From contig NZ_DASUCC010000024.1 of the NCBI RefSeq assembly GCF_035762905.1, positions 14,931 to 78,930 of the forward strand: 64,000 nucleotides of DNA, read 5' to 3'. The notes below the pieces were generated by a model, which did not search any database, was not told the DNA's origin, and worked only from the letters and a program-made list of their open reading frames with translations. The position numbers and the translations under genes are program-made. Every line of letters starts with the position of its first letter. The stretch's first letter is position 1. Positions 27,787 through 35,674 of the stretch are shown piece after piece. Source of the stretch: DASYTH01 sp035762905. Its GTDB lineage: Bacteria; Actinomycetota; Actinomycetes; Mycobacteriales; Pseudonocardiaceae.

Positions 27787-28221
27787 ATGGCTGAAGCAAC
27801 TGTGGCCCAGCGCGGCTCTGACAAGCAAGCCGCGCGAACCAAGCGCAAGCCGGTGGGCAAGGACATCTCCACCCGGCGCCGGATCGCCAAGACCCGCCGG
27901 CACTTCCGGCTCCGCAAGCGGGTCGGCGGCACGCCGGAGCGGCCCCGCCTCGTGGTCACCCGGTCCTCCCGGCACATCGTCGCGCAGCTCGTCGACGACC
28001 TCGCCGGCCACACGATCGCCTCGGCGACCAGCCTGGAGGCCGACGTGCGGGCCGTGGACGGCGACAAGAAGGCGAGGTCGGCCAAGGTCGGCCAGCTGCT
28101 CGCCGACCGGGCCAAGAGCGCCGGGATCAGCCGGGTCGTGTTCGACCGCGGCGGCCACGACTACCACGGCCGGATCGCGGCGCTGGCCGACGCGGCCCGC
28201 GAAGCCGGGCTGGAGTTCTGA
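27787..28221 (+). CDS. rplR: 50S ribosomal protein L18
   Basis: 144 residues; binds 5S rRNA. Core from about residue 35 (RHFRLRKRVGGTPERPRLVV) to the C-terminal DRGGHDYHGRIAALADAAREAGLEF. ATG 27787 is used; an upstream GTG at 27781 overlapping the rplF stop (GTGA) is equally possible and would add two residues. Confidence 0.95.
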   Translation: MAEATVAQRGSDKQAARTKRKPVGKDISTRRRIAKTRRHFRLRKRVGGTPERPRLVVTRSSRHIVAQLVDDLAGHTIASATSLEADVRAVDGDKKARSAKVGQLLADRAKSAGISRVVFDRGGHDYHGRIAALADAAREAGLEF

Positions 28222-28254
28222 CATGCAGAGTGACAAGACGGGAAGGAACGCCTG

Positions 28255-28899
28255 ATGCCGGGACGTACACGGCAATTCGGCGGCGGTCAGGGCGGCCAGG
28301 GTGGCGACCGCGGAGAGCGCGGCGACCGCCGGGACCGCCGGGACCGGCGCGACAGCGGCCGTGGCGGGGCGGCCCAGGAGAAGACCCCGCACATCGAACG
28401 GGTCGTGGCGATCAACCGGGTCGCCAAGGTCGTGAAGGGTGGTCGCCGGTTCAGCTTCACCGCGCTGGTCGTGGTTGGCGACGGTGACGGCATGGTCGGG
28501 GTCGGCTACGGCAAGGCCAAGGAGGTGCCGGCCGCGATCGCCAAGGGCGTCGAGGAGGCGAAGAAGAATTTCTTCCGCGTTCCCCGGATCGGCGGCACCA
28601 TTCCGCACCCCATCCAGGGTGAGGAGGCGGCCGGCGTGGTGCTGCTTCGCCCGGCCAGCGCCGGTACCGGTGTCATCGCCGGCGGCCCGGTCCGCGCGGT
28701 GCTGGAGTGCGCCGGTGTCCACGACGTGCTGTCCAAGTCGCTCGGCAGCGACAATGCGATCAACATCGTGCACGCGACCGTGGCCGCGCTGAAGGGCCTG
28801 CAGCGTCCGGAGGAGGTGGCCGCCCGCCGCGGCCTGCCGCTCGAGGACGTGGCCCCGGCCGGAATGCTGCGCGCGCGGGCCGCCGGGCAGGGAGCGTGA
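28255..28899 (+). CDS. rpsE: 30S ribosomal protein S5
   Basis: 214 residues. An N-terminal Gly/Arg/Asp-rich region of about 45 residues (RGDRRDRRDRRDSGRGG) precedes the normal S5 core (IERVVAINRVAKVVKGGRRF). S5 affects decoding accuracy. 33 nt after rplR with GGAAGGA upstream of the ATG. Confidence 0.97.
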   Translation: MPGRTRQFGGGQGGQGGDRGERGDRRDRRDRRDSGRGGAAQEKTPHIERVVAINRVAKVVKGGRRFSFTALVVVGDGDGMVGVGYGKAKEVPAAIAKGVEEAKKNFFRVPRIGGTIPHPIQGEEAAGVVLLRPASAGTGVIAGGPVRAVLECAGVHDVLSKSLGSDNAINIVHATVAALKGLQRPEEVAARRGLPLEDVAPAGMLRARAAGQGA

Positions 28900-28904
28900 G
28901 TGCC

Positions 28905-29087
28905 ATGGCCAAGCTCAAGGTGACCCAGATCAAGAGCACCATCGGGACCAAGCGGAACCACCGCGAGTCGCTGCGTACGCTCGGCCTGCGCAAGATCCGC
29001 CAGTCGACGGTGCGTGAGGACACCCCCGAGGTCCGCGGCCTGATCCACACGGTGCGGCACCTCGTGACCGTCGAGGAGATCGACTGA
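28905..29087 (+). CDS. rpmD: 50S ribosomal protein L30
   Basis: 60 residues, MAKLKVTQIKSTIGTKRNH, the usual length. ATG 28905 preferred over in-frame GTG codons just upstream. Stop overlaps rplO by 1 nt. Confidence 0.96.
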   Translation: MAKLKVTQIKSTIGTKRNHRESLRTLGLRKIRQSTVREDTPEVRGLIHTVRHLVTVEEID

Positions 29088-29527
29088 TGGCAATCAAGAT
29101 CCATCACCTGCGCCCGGCGCCCGGGTCCAAGACCGAGAAGACCCGGGTGGGCCGCGGTGAGGGCTCGAAGGGCAAGTCCGCCGGTCGCGGCACGAAGGGC
29201 ACCAAGGCCCGCAAGAACGTGCCGGTGGCGTTCGAGGGCGGCCAGATGCCGATCCACATGCGGCTGCCCAAGTTGCGTGGGTTCCGCAACCGTTTCCGCA
29301 CCGAGTACCAGCCGGTGAACGTCGGCGACATCGCGCAGCTGTTCCCCGAGGGCGGCACGGTCGGCGTCGACGAGCTGGTGGCCAGCGGCGCGGTGCGCAA
29401 GAACAAGCTGGTGAAGGTGCTCGGCAACGGCGACGTGTCGGTCAAGCTGGACGTCACGGCGCACGCCTTCTCGAAGACGGCCACGGAGAAGCTGACCGCG
29501 GCCGGCGGTACCGCCACCACGCTGTAA
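29087..29527 (+). CDS. rplO: 50S ribosomal protein L15
   Basis: 146 residues starting MAIKIHHLRPAPGSKTEKTRVGRG with the glycine/lysine-rich N-terminus that penetrates 23S rRNA. The last gene of the S10-spc run here; secY is displaced 1.6 kb downstream by two inserted genes. Confidence 0.97.
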   Translation: MAIKIHHLRPAPGSKTEKTRVGRGEGSKGKSAGRGTKGTKARKNVPVAFEGGQMPIHMRLPKLRGFRNRFRTEYQPVNVGDIAQLFPEGGTVGVDELVASGAVRKNKLVKVLGNGDVSVKLDVTAHAFSKTATEKLTAAGGTATTL

Positions 29528-29542
29528 CCGCATTCTCGAGCG

Positions 29543-29576
29543 ACGGCCGGTAGGGGCATCCCTGCCGGCCGTTTTT
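29543..29576 (+). terminator. intrinsic terminator after rplO
   Basis: A 13-bp stem (29543-29555 with 29560-29572, one T-G pair) over a GCAT loop followed by TTTTT. It separates the ribosomal run from the membrane-protein pair and means secY needs its own promoter. Confidence 0.9.
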
Positions 29577-29593
29577 CGTGCCAGTATCGGTTC

Positions 29594-30307
29594 ATGGATC
29601 CGTCGCCCCGTGACACCCGGGCCGGCGCGGCCGGTGTCCTCTTTGGTTTCACCGCCGCCGTTCTGACCGTGATCGGATCGTTCCAGCTGCTGGTCGACGT
29701 GCAGCAGAACAGCATCCATTTCACGGTGAGCAGCTGGGCGGTGCGGGCGTACAGCACGCCGTCCGGGGCCGAGGTGGAGGCCGGCTTCGCCGAGCCGCTG
29801 AACGGCGTGCCGCTGGTCGCCGCGGCCGCGGTGCTGCTGGCCGCGCTGCTGGTGGTGGCGTTGCCGGGCAGTGAACGGGTGCGCCGCAGGGCCGGGATGA
29901 TCGCCGTGTTGTCCGTGGCGTTCCTGGCCGCGACCGTGTTCGGGGCCGCCCTGGAGCAGCGCTGGTGGCTGGACACCTTCGAGCCGCCGCTGTCGTCCCG
30001 GGTGCCGGGCACGGCCGAGTACTCGGAGCGGGGCGGACCGGCGCTGTGGACGCTGTTCATGGCGGTCGGGTTGGCCGCCCTGGCCGCGGTGGTCGGCTGG
30101 CGGATGTCGCGGAGCCCGGTGGCGCGGGTGGAGCCGGACACGCCGGTCCTGGGCGTCCCCGAGGCGGCGGGGGTGCACCGGTTGCCGGATCTGCCGGCGG
30201 ACGACGGGGCGGTGGTGCACCGGTTGCCGGATCTGCCGGCGGACGAGGGGGCGGCGGTGGTGCACCGGTTGCCGGATCTCCCGGCGGACGAGCCCGACCA
30301 TCGGTAG
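29594..30307 (+). CDS. membrane protein of unknown function, paralogue 1
   Basis: 237 residues, not recognised. About four membrane helices can be seen (residues about 10-35, 75-95, 101-122 and 152-172), then a cytoplasmic or exposed tail carrying three copies of VHRLPDLPAD(D/E). It is homologous to the next gene over its whole membrane region (shared TRAGAAGVLFG, NGVPLVAAAAVLLAALL-like and GGPALWTLxMAxGL segments). No Shine-Dalgarno site is visible; CAGTAT ends 6 nt before the ATG, so a leaderless start is possible. Only 17 nt separate it from the rplO terminator. No catalytic motif. Confidence 0.7.
   Translation: MDPSPRDTRAGAAGVLFGFTAAVLTVIGSFQLLVDVQQNSIHFTVSSWAVRAYSTPSGAEVEAGFAEPLNGVPLVAAAAVLLAALLVVALPGSERVRRRAGMIAVLSVAFLAATVFGAALEQRWWLDTFEPPLSSRVPGTAEYSERGGPALWTLFMAVGLAALAAVVGWRMSRSPVARVEPDTPVLGVPEAAGVHRLPDLPADDGAVVHRLPDLPADEGAAVVHRLPDLPADEPDHR
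30173..30289 (+). repeat. three copies of a 30-nt coding repeat
   Basis: Copies at 30173-30202, 30215-30244 and 30260-30289 encode VHRLPDLPAD and differ by at most a base; spacings are 42 and 45 nt, both in frame. They make up most of the tail of the first membrane paralogue; the second paralogue has one degenerate copy (VHRLPDAPAN). Confidence 0.85.
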
Positions 30308-30331
30308 CCGGTTCGTGTCACCATCGGGGTC

Positions 30332-30952
30332 ATGGAATCGTGGCCACGCGGCACCCGGGCCGGCGCGGCCGGTGTGCTGTTCGGTCTCACCGCCGCCGTC
30401 CTGACCGTGATCGGGTCGTTCCAGGTGCTGGCCGACGTGCGGCAGGCCGACTTCCGTCTCACGATCACCAGCTGGGACGACTTCATGGAGGCGATCCCGT
30501 CCCGGCTCGAACTGGCCGGCAGCCCCGGCACGCCGCTGCTCGGCGTGCCGCTGGTCGCCGCGGCCGCGGTGCTGCTGGCCGCGCTGCTCGCGGTGGCGCT
30601 GCCGGGCGACGAGCGGCTGCGCCGGGCGGCCGGGATGGCCGCCGTGGTGGCCGCCGCGTTCCTGGCCGCGACCGTCTGTGCGGCCGGCCTTGTGCAGCGG
30701 TTCTGGCTGGCCGCCTTCGACCGGTCGCTCGGGGGCGAGGGCGCCCAGGTGGGCCAATGGGTGCGCGGGGGGCCGGCCCTGTGGACGCTGCTCATGGCGG
30801 CCGGGCTGTCCGCCGTGGCCGCCGTGGTGGGCTGGCGGGCATCCCGGAACCTGGCGGAGCGGGTGGAGCCGGACACCCCGGTGCTGGGGACCCCCGAGGT
30901 GGTGGTACATCGGCTGCCGGACGCCCCGGCCAACCAGCCCGACCAGTGCTAG
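30332..30952 (+). CDS. membrane protein of unknown function, paralogue 2
   Basis: 206 residues with the same four-helix layout as its neighbour and about two-thirds similar sequence by eye, but with a single VHRLPDAPAN unit at the end. The extracytoplasmic loop between helices 1 and 2 is the most divergent part. The two genes are a tandem duplication inserted between rplO and secY. No Shine-Dalgarno site is evident before the ATG. Function unknown. Confidence 0.7.
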   Translation: MESWPRGTRAGAAGVLFGLTAAVLTVIGSFQVLADVRQADFRLTITSWDDFMEAIPSRLELAGSPGTPLLGVPLVAAAAVLLAALLAVALPGDERLRRAAGMAAVVAAAFLAATVCAAGLVQRFWLAAFDRSLGGEGAQVGQWVRGGPALWTLLMAAGLSAVAAVVGWRASRNLAERVEPDTPVLGTPEVVVHRLPDAPANQPDQC

Positions 30953-31023
30953 CCAAGGCCTCATCCAGGGGATCGGCTCAATCTCTACCTGCCCTGGGGT
31001 GCAACTGCGGGGCGTGACCCTGT

Positions 31024-31029
31024 TAGAGT
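31024..31029 (+). promoter_or_regulatory. secY operon promoter (-10 box)
   Basis: TAGAGT lies in TGTTAGAGT, a good -10 box; the -35 region (TGCAAC around 31000) is weak. Start of transcription would be near 31036, giving a leader of about 130 nt. Confidence 0.45.
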
Positions 31030-31036
31030 CGTGAGC

Positions 31037-31066
31037 ACGCTTCGGGTGGAGTGTCCCCCGAAGCGT
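31037..31066 (+). other. secY leader stem-loop
   Basis: A perfect 10-bp stem (31037-31046 with 31057-31066) with a 10-nt loop at the very 5-prime end of the predicted secY leader. It could shield the transcript end or act as an attenuator; there is no U-run behind it. Confidence 0.55.
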
Positions 31067-31169
31067 TCCTGGCTTGCCGGCTCCTGGTGGCCAGGCCGTG
31101 TTCCTGCCGGCCCCAAACCGGCTAAGCCGCTCACCGGCGCGAATGCCGGTGACGCCGAGGAGGTCTCGC

Positions 31170-32501
31170 GTGCTCAGCGCCTTCCGCTCGGCTCTCGCGA
31201 CGCCGGATCTGCGCCGCAAGATCCTGTTCACCCTGATGATCATCGCGGTGTACCGGATCGGGGCCACCCTGCCGTCGCCCGGGGTCTCCTACCCCAACGT
31301 GCAGAAGTGCATCGCAAGCGTCGAAGACCAGGGCGTGTTCCAGCTGCTCAACCTGTTCAGCGGTGGCGCGCTGCTGCAGCTGTCACTGTTCGCGCTGGGG
31401 ATCATGCCCTACATCACGGCCAGCATCATCATTCAGTTGCTCACCGTGGTCATCCCGCGGTTCGAGCAGCTGAAGAAGGAAGGCCAGGCCGGCCAGGGCA
31501 AGCTGACCCAGTACACCCGCTACCTGACCATCGGCTTGGCCATCCTGCAGGCCACCGGCATCGTGGCGATGGCCGACCGCGGCCAGCTGTTCGGCAACTG
31601 CACCGACCCGGTCACCGGCCAGCCGATCGACATCATCCCCAACAACTCCGTCTGGGACCTGACGATCATCGTCATCACGATGACCGCCGGCACCGCGGTC
31701 ATCATGTGGCTTGGTGAGCTGATCACCGAGCGGGGCGTCGGCAACGGCATGTCGCTGCTGATGTTCGTCAACATCGCGGCCCGGATCCCGGTCGAGGGTG
31801 CCAACATCTGGAAGCAGGACACCACCGGTGGCCTGATCTTCACCGCGGTCTGCGCGTTCGGTCTGCTGATCATCGTCAGCGTGGTGTTCGTCGAGCAGGG
31901 CCAGCGCCGCATCCCGGTGCAGTACGCCAAGCGCATGATCGGCCGGCGGATGTACGGCGGGACCTCGACCTACCTGCCGCTGAAGGTCAACCAGGCCGGC
32001 GTCATCCCGATCATCTTCGCGTCCTCGCTGCTGTACCTGCCGGACCTGATCTCCCGGCTGGTCGGCACCACGGAGAACTCCTGGTGGCAGCGCACCATCA
32101 ACACGTACCTGGTGCCGCAGGACAGCCCGGTGCACATCGCGGTGTACTTCGGCCTGATCATCTTCTTCACGTACTTCTACATCACGATCACGTTCAACGT
32201 GACCGAGCGGGCCGACGAGATGAAGAAGTTCGGCGGCTTCATCCCGGGCATCCGTCCGGGCCGGCCGACCGCCGAGTACCTGAACTTCGTGCTCAGCCGG
32301 ATCACCCTGCCCGGCTCGATCTACCTGGGCATCATCGCGATCCTGCCCAACTTCTTCCTGGATCTCACCGGTGAGGGCCAGAACCAGAACTTCCCGTTCG
32401 GGGGTACCGCAGTATTGATCATGGTCGGTGTCGGACTGGACACGATCAAGCAGATCGAGAGCCAGCTGATGCAGCGCAACTACGAAGGGTTCCTCAGATG
32501 A
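31170..32501 (+). CDS. secY: preprotein translocase subunit SecY
   Basis: 443 residues with ten hydrophobic segments. GTG at 31170 gives MLSAFRSALATPDLRRKI and has CGAGGAGG 7 nt ahead. Landmarks are GNGMSLLMFVNIAARIP and the YPFxxYxFxIIxxxYxY-like loops toward the ribosome, with the C-terminal DTIKQIESQLMQRNYEGFLR. SecY forms the protein-conducting channel. ATGA overlap with adk. Confidence 0.97.
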   Translation: MLSAFRSALATPDLRRKILFTLMIIAVYRIGATLPSPGVSYPNVQKCIASVEDQGVFQLLNLFSGGALLQLSLFALGIMPYITASIIIQLLTVVIPRFEQLKKEGQAGQGKLTQYTRYLTIGLAILQATGIVAMADRGQLFGNCTDPVTGQPIDIIPNNSVWDLTIIVITMTAGTAVIMWLGELITERGVGNGMSLLMFVNIAARIPVEGANIWKQDTTGGLIFTAVCAFGLLIIVSVVFVEQGQRRIPVQYAKRMIGRRMYGGTSTYLPLKVNQAGVIPIIFASSLLYLPDLISRLVGTTENSWWQRTINTYLVPQDSPVHIAVYFGLIIFFTYFYITITFNVTERADEMKKFGGFIPGIRPGRPTAEYLNFVLSRITLPGSIYLGIIAILPNFFLDLTGEGQNQNFPFGGTAVLIMVGVGLDTIKQIESQLMQRNYEGFLR

Positions 32502-33052
32502 CGCGGGTCGTTCTCGTTGGTCCGCCTGGGGCAGGCAAGGGCACTCAGGCAGCGACGTTGAGCGACAGGCTCGGAGTTCCGCACATCTCCACCGGAGAGC
32601 TGTTCCGGCAGCACATCGGGGAGGAGACGGAACTCGGCCACCGGGTGAAGGGGTACCTCGACGCCGGCCGGCTGGTGCCGGACGAGCTGACCAACGAGCT
32701 GGTCCGGGAGCGGCTGGCCCAGCCGGACACCGTGCGCGGCTTCCTGCTCGACGGGTTCCCGCGCAACGTCAGCCAGGCCGACCTGCTCAAGCAGATCCTG
32801 GCCGAGACCGACGACGTGCTGGACGCGGTGATCGAGCTGCAGGTGGACGAGGACGTCCTGGTCAGCCGGCTGATGGCCCGGGGCCGGGCGGACGACACCG
32901 AGGACGTCATCCGGCACCGGCAGCAGGTGTACCGGTCGGAGACCGCACCGCTGCTGGACTACTACCAGGACCTGCTGGTCACCGTGGACGGCGTCGGCGA
33001 GGTCGACAAGGTCACCGACCGGCTCCTGGCCGCGCTGCGCGACCGGAAGTGA
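32498..33052 (+). CDS. adk: adenylate kinase
   Basis: 184 residues with the P-loop GPPGAGKGT (8-16), the DGFPR motif (about 88) and the short LID without zinc cysteines (RADDTEDVIRHR), typical of the actinobacterial short form. It converts ATP plus AMP to two ADP. Overlaps secY by ATGA and map by GTGA. Confidence 0.97.
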   Translation: MTRVVLVGPPGAGKGTQAATLSDRLGVPHISTGELFRQHIGEETELGHRVKGYLDAGRLVPDELTNELVRERLAQPDTVRGFLLDGFPRNVSQADLLKQILAETDDVLDAVIELQVDEDVLVSRLMARGRADDTEDVIRHRQQVYRSETAPLLDYYQDLLVTVDGVGEVDKVTDRLLAALRDRK

Positions 33053-33870
33053 CTCGCGGTGGACTGCTCGGCGGGCTCCGGCACTGGCGTGCCCGCATGA
33101 TCGAGATCAAGTCCACCGACCAGCTGGCCGCGATGCGCGGCGCCGGTCTCGTGGTGGCCAAGGCGCTGGCCCTGATGACCGACGCGGTGCGGCCCGGGGT
33201 GAGCACGGCCGAGCTGGACGAGCTGGCCGAGCAGACCATCCGGGACGCCGGCGCGGTGCCGTCGTTCAAGGGCTACCAGGGCTTCCCGGCCAGCATCTGC
33301 GCCTCGGTGAACGAGCAGGTGGTGCACGGCATCCCGAGCCGGAGCCAGGTGCTCGCCGACGGCGACCTGATCTCGATCGACTGCGGCGCGATCCTGGACG
33401 GCTGGCACGGCGACGCCGCGGTCACCGTCCCGGTCGGCACCGCCGGCCCGGCCGATCTCGAGCTGTCCGAGGCGACCAGGCGGGCCATGCTGGCCGGCAT
33501 CGCGGCGATCCGCCCGGACGGCCGGCTCACCGACATCTCGCACGCGGTGGAGACCGCGGCCCGCACCGCCGGACGTGAACACGGCCGCCGGTACGGCATC
33601 GTGAAGGAGTACGGCGGCCACGGCATCGGCACCGCCATGCACATGGAGCCGTTTCTGCCCAACTACGGCCGCCCGGGCAAGGGCACCCGGCTGCGGGTCG
33701 GCATGGCGGTCGCCATCGAGCCGATGCTCACCCTCGGCTCGCCGAGCACCGACGAACTGGCCGACGGCTGGACCGTGGTCACCACCGACGGCTCTCGTGC
33801 CGCGCACTGGGAGCACACGGTCGGCATCACCGAGGACGGCCCCTGGGTGCTCACCGCCCCGGATGAGTGA
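33049..33870 (+). CDS. map: methionine aminopeptidase, type I
   Basis: 273 residues. Metal ligands are visible in IDCGAILDGWHGDAAVTV (two Asp), GGHGIG (His), IEPML (Glu) and WEHTVGI (Glu). It removes the N-terminal methionine from nascent proteins. GTG 33049 overlaps the adk stop (GTGA) and gives an N-terminal extension like that of M. tuberculosis MapA; ATG 33097 (MIEIKSTDQL) is the alternative. Confidence 0.95.
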   Translation: MTRGGLLGGLRHWRARMIEIKSTDQLAAMRGAGLVVAKALALMTDAVRPGVSTAELDELAEQTIRDAGAVPSFKGYQGFPASICASVNEQVVHGIPSRSQVLADGDLISIDCGAILDGWHGDAAVTVPVGTAGPADLELSEATRRAMLAGIAAIRPDGRLTDISHAVETAARTAGREHGRRYGIVKEYGGHGIGTAMHMEPFLPNYGRPGKGTRLRVGMAVAIEPMLTLGSPSTDELADGWTVVTTDGSRAAHWEHTVGITEDGPWVLTAPDE

Positions 33871-33950
33871 CCCCGGAGTCGGCGCGGTCTGCTGAGCGGT
33901 CCGGACCGGGCGGCACCACGGCTGGCCACTGCTTCGCCGATGCCGGTCGC

Positions 33951-33972
33951 TGACCCCCCCGATTTGGGGTCA
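33951..33972 (+). terminator. possible terminator after map
   Basis: TGACCCC and GGGGTCA form a perfect 7-bp stem over an 8-nt loop, about 80 nt after the map stop and just before the infA promoter, with which it overlaps. Confidence 0.4.
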
Positions 33973-33993
33973 CCCGCACGCCACGCGTACACT
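33964..33993 (+). promoter_or_regulatory. infA promoter candidate
   Basis: TTGGGG (33964-33969) and TACACT (33988-33993), 18 bp apart, in the 247-nt gap before infA. The -10 box is good, the -35 box poor. Confidence 0.4.
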
Positions 33994-34117
33994 AGATCGG
34001 TGGCGCACCCGTTGCGCCGGATCAGTCGTGCGTATCACCCAACTGGGTAACGCTGGGCGTCGCGCGCGCTGACCACCATGGAACAGTACCTGAACAACGT
34101 CACGAAACGCGGAGGAC

Positions 34118-34339
34118 ATGGGCAAGAAGGACGGGGCCATCGAGGTCGAAGGTCGCGTGGTCGAGCCACTCCCCAACGCGATGTTCCGCGTCGAGTTGGA
34201 GAACGGGCACAGGGTCCTCGCGCACATCAGCGGCAAGATGCGTCAGCACTACATCCGCATCCTGCCCGAGGACCGGGTGGTCGTGGAGCTTTCGCCCTAC
34301 GATCTGTCCCGCGGCCGAATCGTCTACCGCTACAAGTGA
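34118..34339 (+). CDS. infA: translation initiation factor IF-1
   Basis: 73 residues, MGKKDGAIEVEGRVVEPLPN, the standard OB-fold IF-1 that blocks the A site during initiation. GGAGGA lies just before the ATG. Confidence 0.97.
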   Translation: MGKKDGAIEVEGRVVEPLPNAMFRVELENGHRVLAHISGKMRQHYIRILPEDRVVVELSPYDLSRGRIVYRYK

Positions 34340-34367
34340 CCCCGCGCCCAAGCAGGAGACCAAGGAC

Positions 34368-34481
34368 GTGAAGGTCCAGCCAAGCGTCAAGAAGATCTGC
34401 GACAAGTGCAAGGTGATCCGCCGTCACGGGCGGGTCATGGTGATCTGCGAGAACCTGCGCCACAAGCAGCGCCAGGGCTGA
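34368..34481 (+). CDS. rpmJ: 50S ribosomal protein L36
   Basis: 37 residues, MKVQPSVKKICDKCKVIRRH, GTG start with CAAGGA ahead. The zinc set Cys11, Cys14, Cys27 and His32 is intact, so this is the zinc-containing form. It lies 28 nt after infA. Confidence 0.95.
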   Translation: MKVQPSVKKICDKCKVIRRHGRVMVICENLRHKQRQG

Positions 34482-34540
34482 TCGCCGGCACGTCGCGGCC
34501 GACGCACCAGAAACAACTACAGAGGACCTCCCAATACCTG

Positions 34541-34559
34541 CCGGACCACACGGGTCCGG
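34541..34559 (+). other. hairpin in the rpsM leader
   Basis: CCGGACC-ACACG-GGTCCGG, a perfect 7-bp stem, stands in the 170-nt gap between rpmJ and rpsM, followed by further GC-rich dyad sequence. It could be an attenuator or an S4-type control site of the alpha operon; this is inference from position only. Confidence 0.4.
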
Positions 34560-34651
34560 TTCACCCCCGGAGTCCAGGCCGGGGCCCGGGCTAACAGAGT
34601 CGGCCCGGGACGGTGTGGGAGCAGACCTGGAACGAACCATTTAGAGGAGAT

Positions 34652-35032
34652 ATGGCACGACTCGCTGGCGTCGACCTCCCCCGCGAGAAGCGGATGGAGA
34701 TCGCGCTGACCTACATCTACGGCATCGGCCGTACCCGAGCCAAGGAACTGTTGGCCGCCACCGGGGTGAGCCCGGACTTGCGCGCCCGCGACCTCTCCGA
34801 CGAGGACGTGATCAGGCTGCGTGACTACATCGAGGAGAACTTCAAGGTAGAGGGTGACCTCCGCCGCGAGGTGAACGCCGACATTCGACGCAAGATCGAG
34901 ATCGGCTGTTACGAGGGCCTGCGGTGGCGCCGCGGTCTGCCGGTCCGTGGTCAGCGGACCAAGACCAACGCCCGCACCCGCAAGGGCCCGAAGAAGACGG
35001 TCGCCGGAAAGAAGAAGGCCGGGAAGAAGTGA
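34652..35032 (+). CDS. rpsM: 30S ribosomal protein S13
   Basis: 126 residues, MARLAGVDLPREKRMEIALTYIYGIG, with AGAGGAGA ahead of the ATG. The basic C-terminal tail (RTKTNARTRKGPKKTVAGKKK) reaches the P site. First gene of the alpha operon. Confidence 0.97.
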   Translation: MARLAGVDLPREKRMEIALTYIYGIGRTRAKELLAATGVSPDLRARDLSDEDVIRLRDYIEENFKVEGDLRREVNADIRRKIEIGCYEGLRWRRGLPVRGQRTKTNARTRKGPKKTVAGKKKAGKK

Positions 35033-35223
35033 GCAAGACCCGCGGCAGTGTCGTCGCCATCGTCACGCAACGGCGACGGAACCGGCCCTTCGTGGCCATG
35101 CAGGTCGCTCCCAAGTGCCCGCGTCCGCAGGCACTTCGTGAGCTCTACCTGGACGCCGGGTCCCGCATCCGGCGCAGCGGGTCGGGATCCGACCACGAGA
35201 CCACGTCTTCCACCTCGCGCTGA
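35029..35223 (+). CDS. possible 64-residue ORF between rpsM and rpsK
   Basis: A GTG overlapping the rpsM stop (GTGA) opens a 64-codon frame, MSKTRGSVVAIVTQRRRNRP..., basic in the first half with two segments (FVAMQVAPKCPRP, ALRELYLDAG) and a Ser/Thr-rich end. It fills a gap of 214 nt that is much shorter in most relatives I know. The 4-nt overlap is of the kind used by real genes here, but the end looks like low-complexity sequence. Unknown, and may be non-coding. Confidence 0.3.
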   Translation: MSKTRGSVVAIVTQRRRNRPFVAMQVAPKCPRPQALRELYLDAGSRIRRSGSGSDHETTSSTSR

Positions 35224-35246
35224 AGCTCAGGAGAGAAACCCACAAC

Positions 35247-35651
35247 ATGCCACCGAAGTCACGCACTGGCGCCGTCAAGAAGGTTCGGCGCAAGGAAAAG
35301 AAGAACGTCTCGCATGGCCACGCGCACATCAAGAGCACGTTCAACAACACGATCGTCTCGATCACGGACCCGAACGGCAACGTGATCAGCTGGGCCTCCA
35401 GCGGCCACGTCGGCTTCAAGGGGTCCCGGAAGTCCACGCCGTTCGCCGCGCAGATGGCCGCCGAGAACGCCGCTCGCAAGGCGGCCGAGCACGGCATGCG
35501 CAAGGTCGACGTGTTCGTCAAGGGCCCCGGTTCCGGCCGGGAAACCGCGATCCGTTCGTTGCAGGCCGCCGGCCTCGAGGTCGGCACCATCCAGGACGTG
35601 ACCCCGCAGCCGCACAACGGTTGCCGCCCGCCGAAGCGGCGCCGGGTCTAG
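35247..35651 (+). CDS. rpsK: 30S ribosomal protein S11
   Basis: 134 residues; core from GHAHIKSTFNNTIVSITD to PHNGCRPPKRRRV is canonical for the platform protein S11. ATG with AGGAGAGAAA upstream. Confidence 0.97.
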   Translation: MPPKSRTGAVKKVRRKEKKNVSHGHAHIKSTFNNTIVSITDPNGNVISWASSGHVGFKGSRKSTPFAAQMAAENAARKAAEHGMRKVDVFVKGPGSGRETAIRSLQAAGLEVGTIQDVTPQPHNGCRPPKRRRV

Positions 35652-35674
35652 GGCTACGGGGAGGAGAACAAACG

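Noticed and set aside
33049..33096. Choosing ATG 33097 as the map start
   Set aside because: No ribosome site precedes it, while GTG 33049 overlaps the adk stop as other genes here do; recorded as an alternative only.
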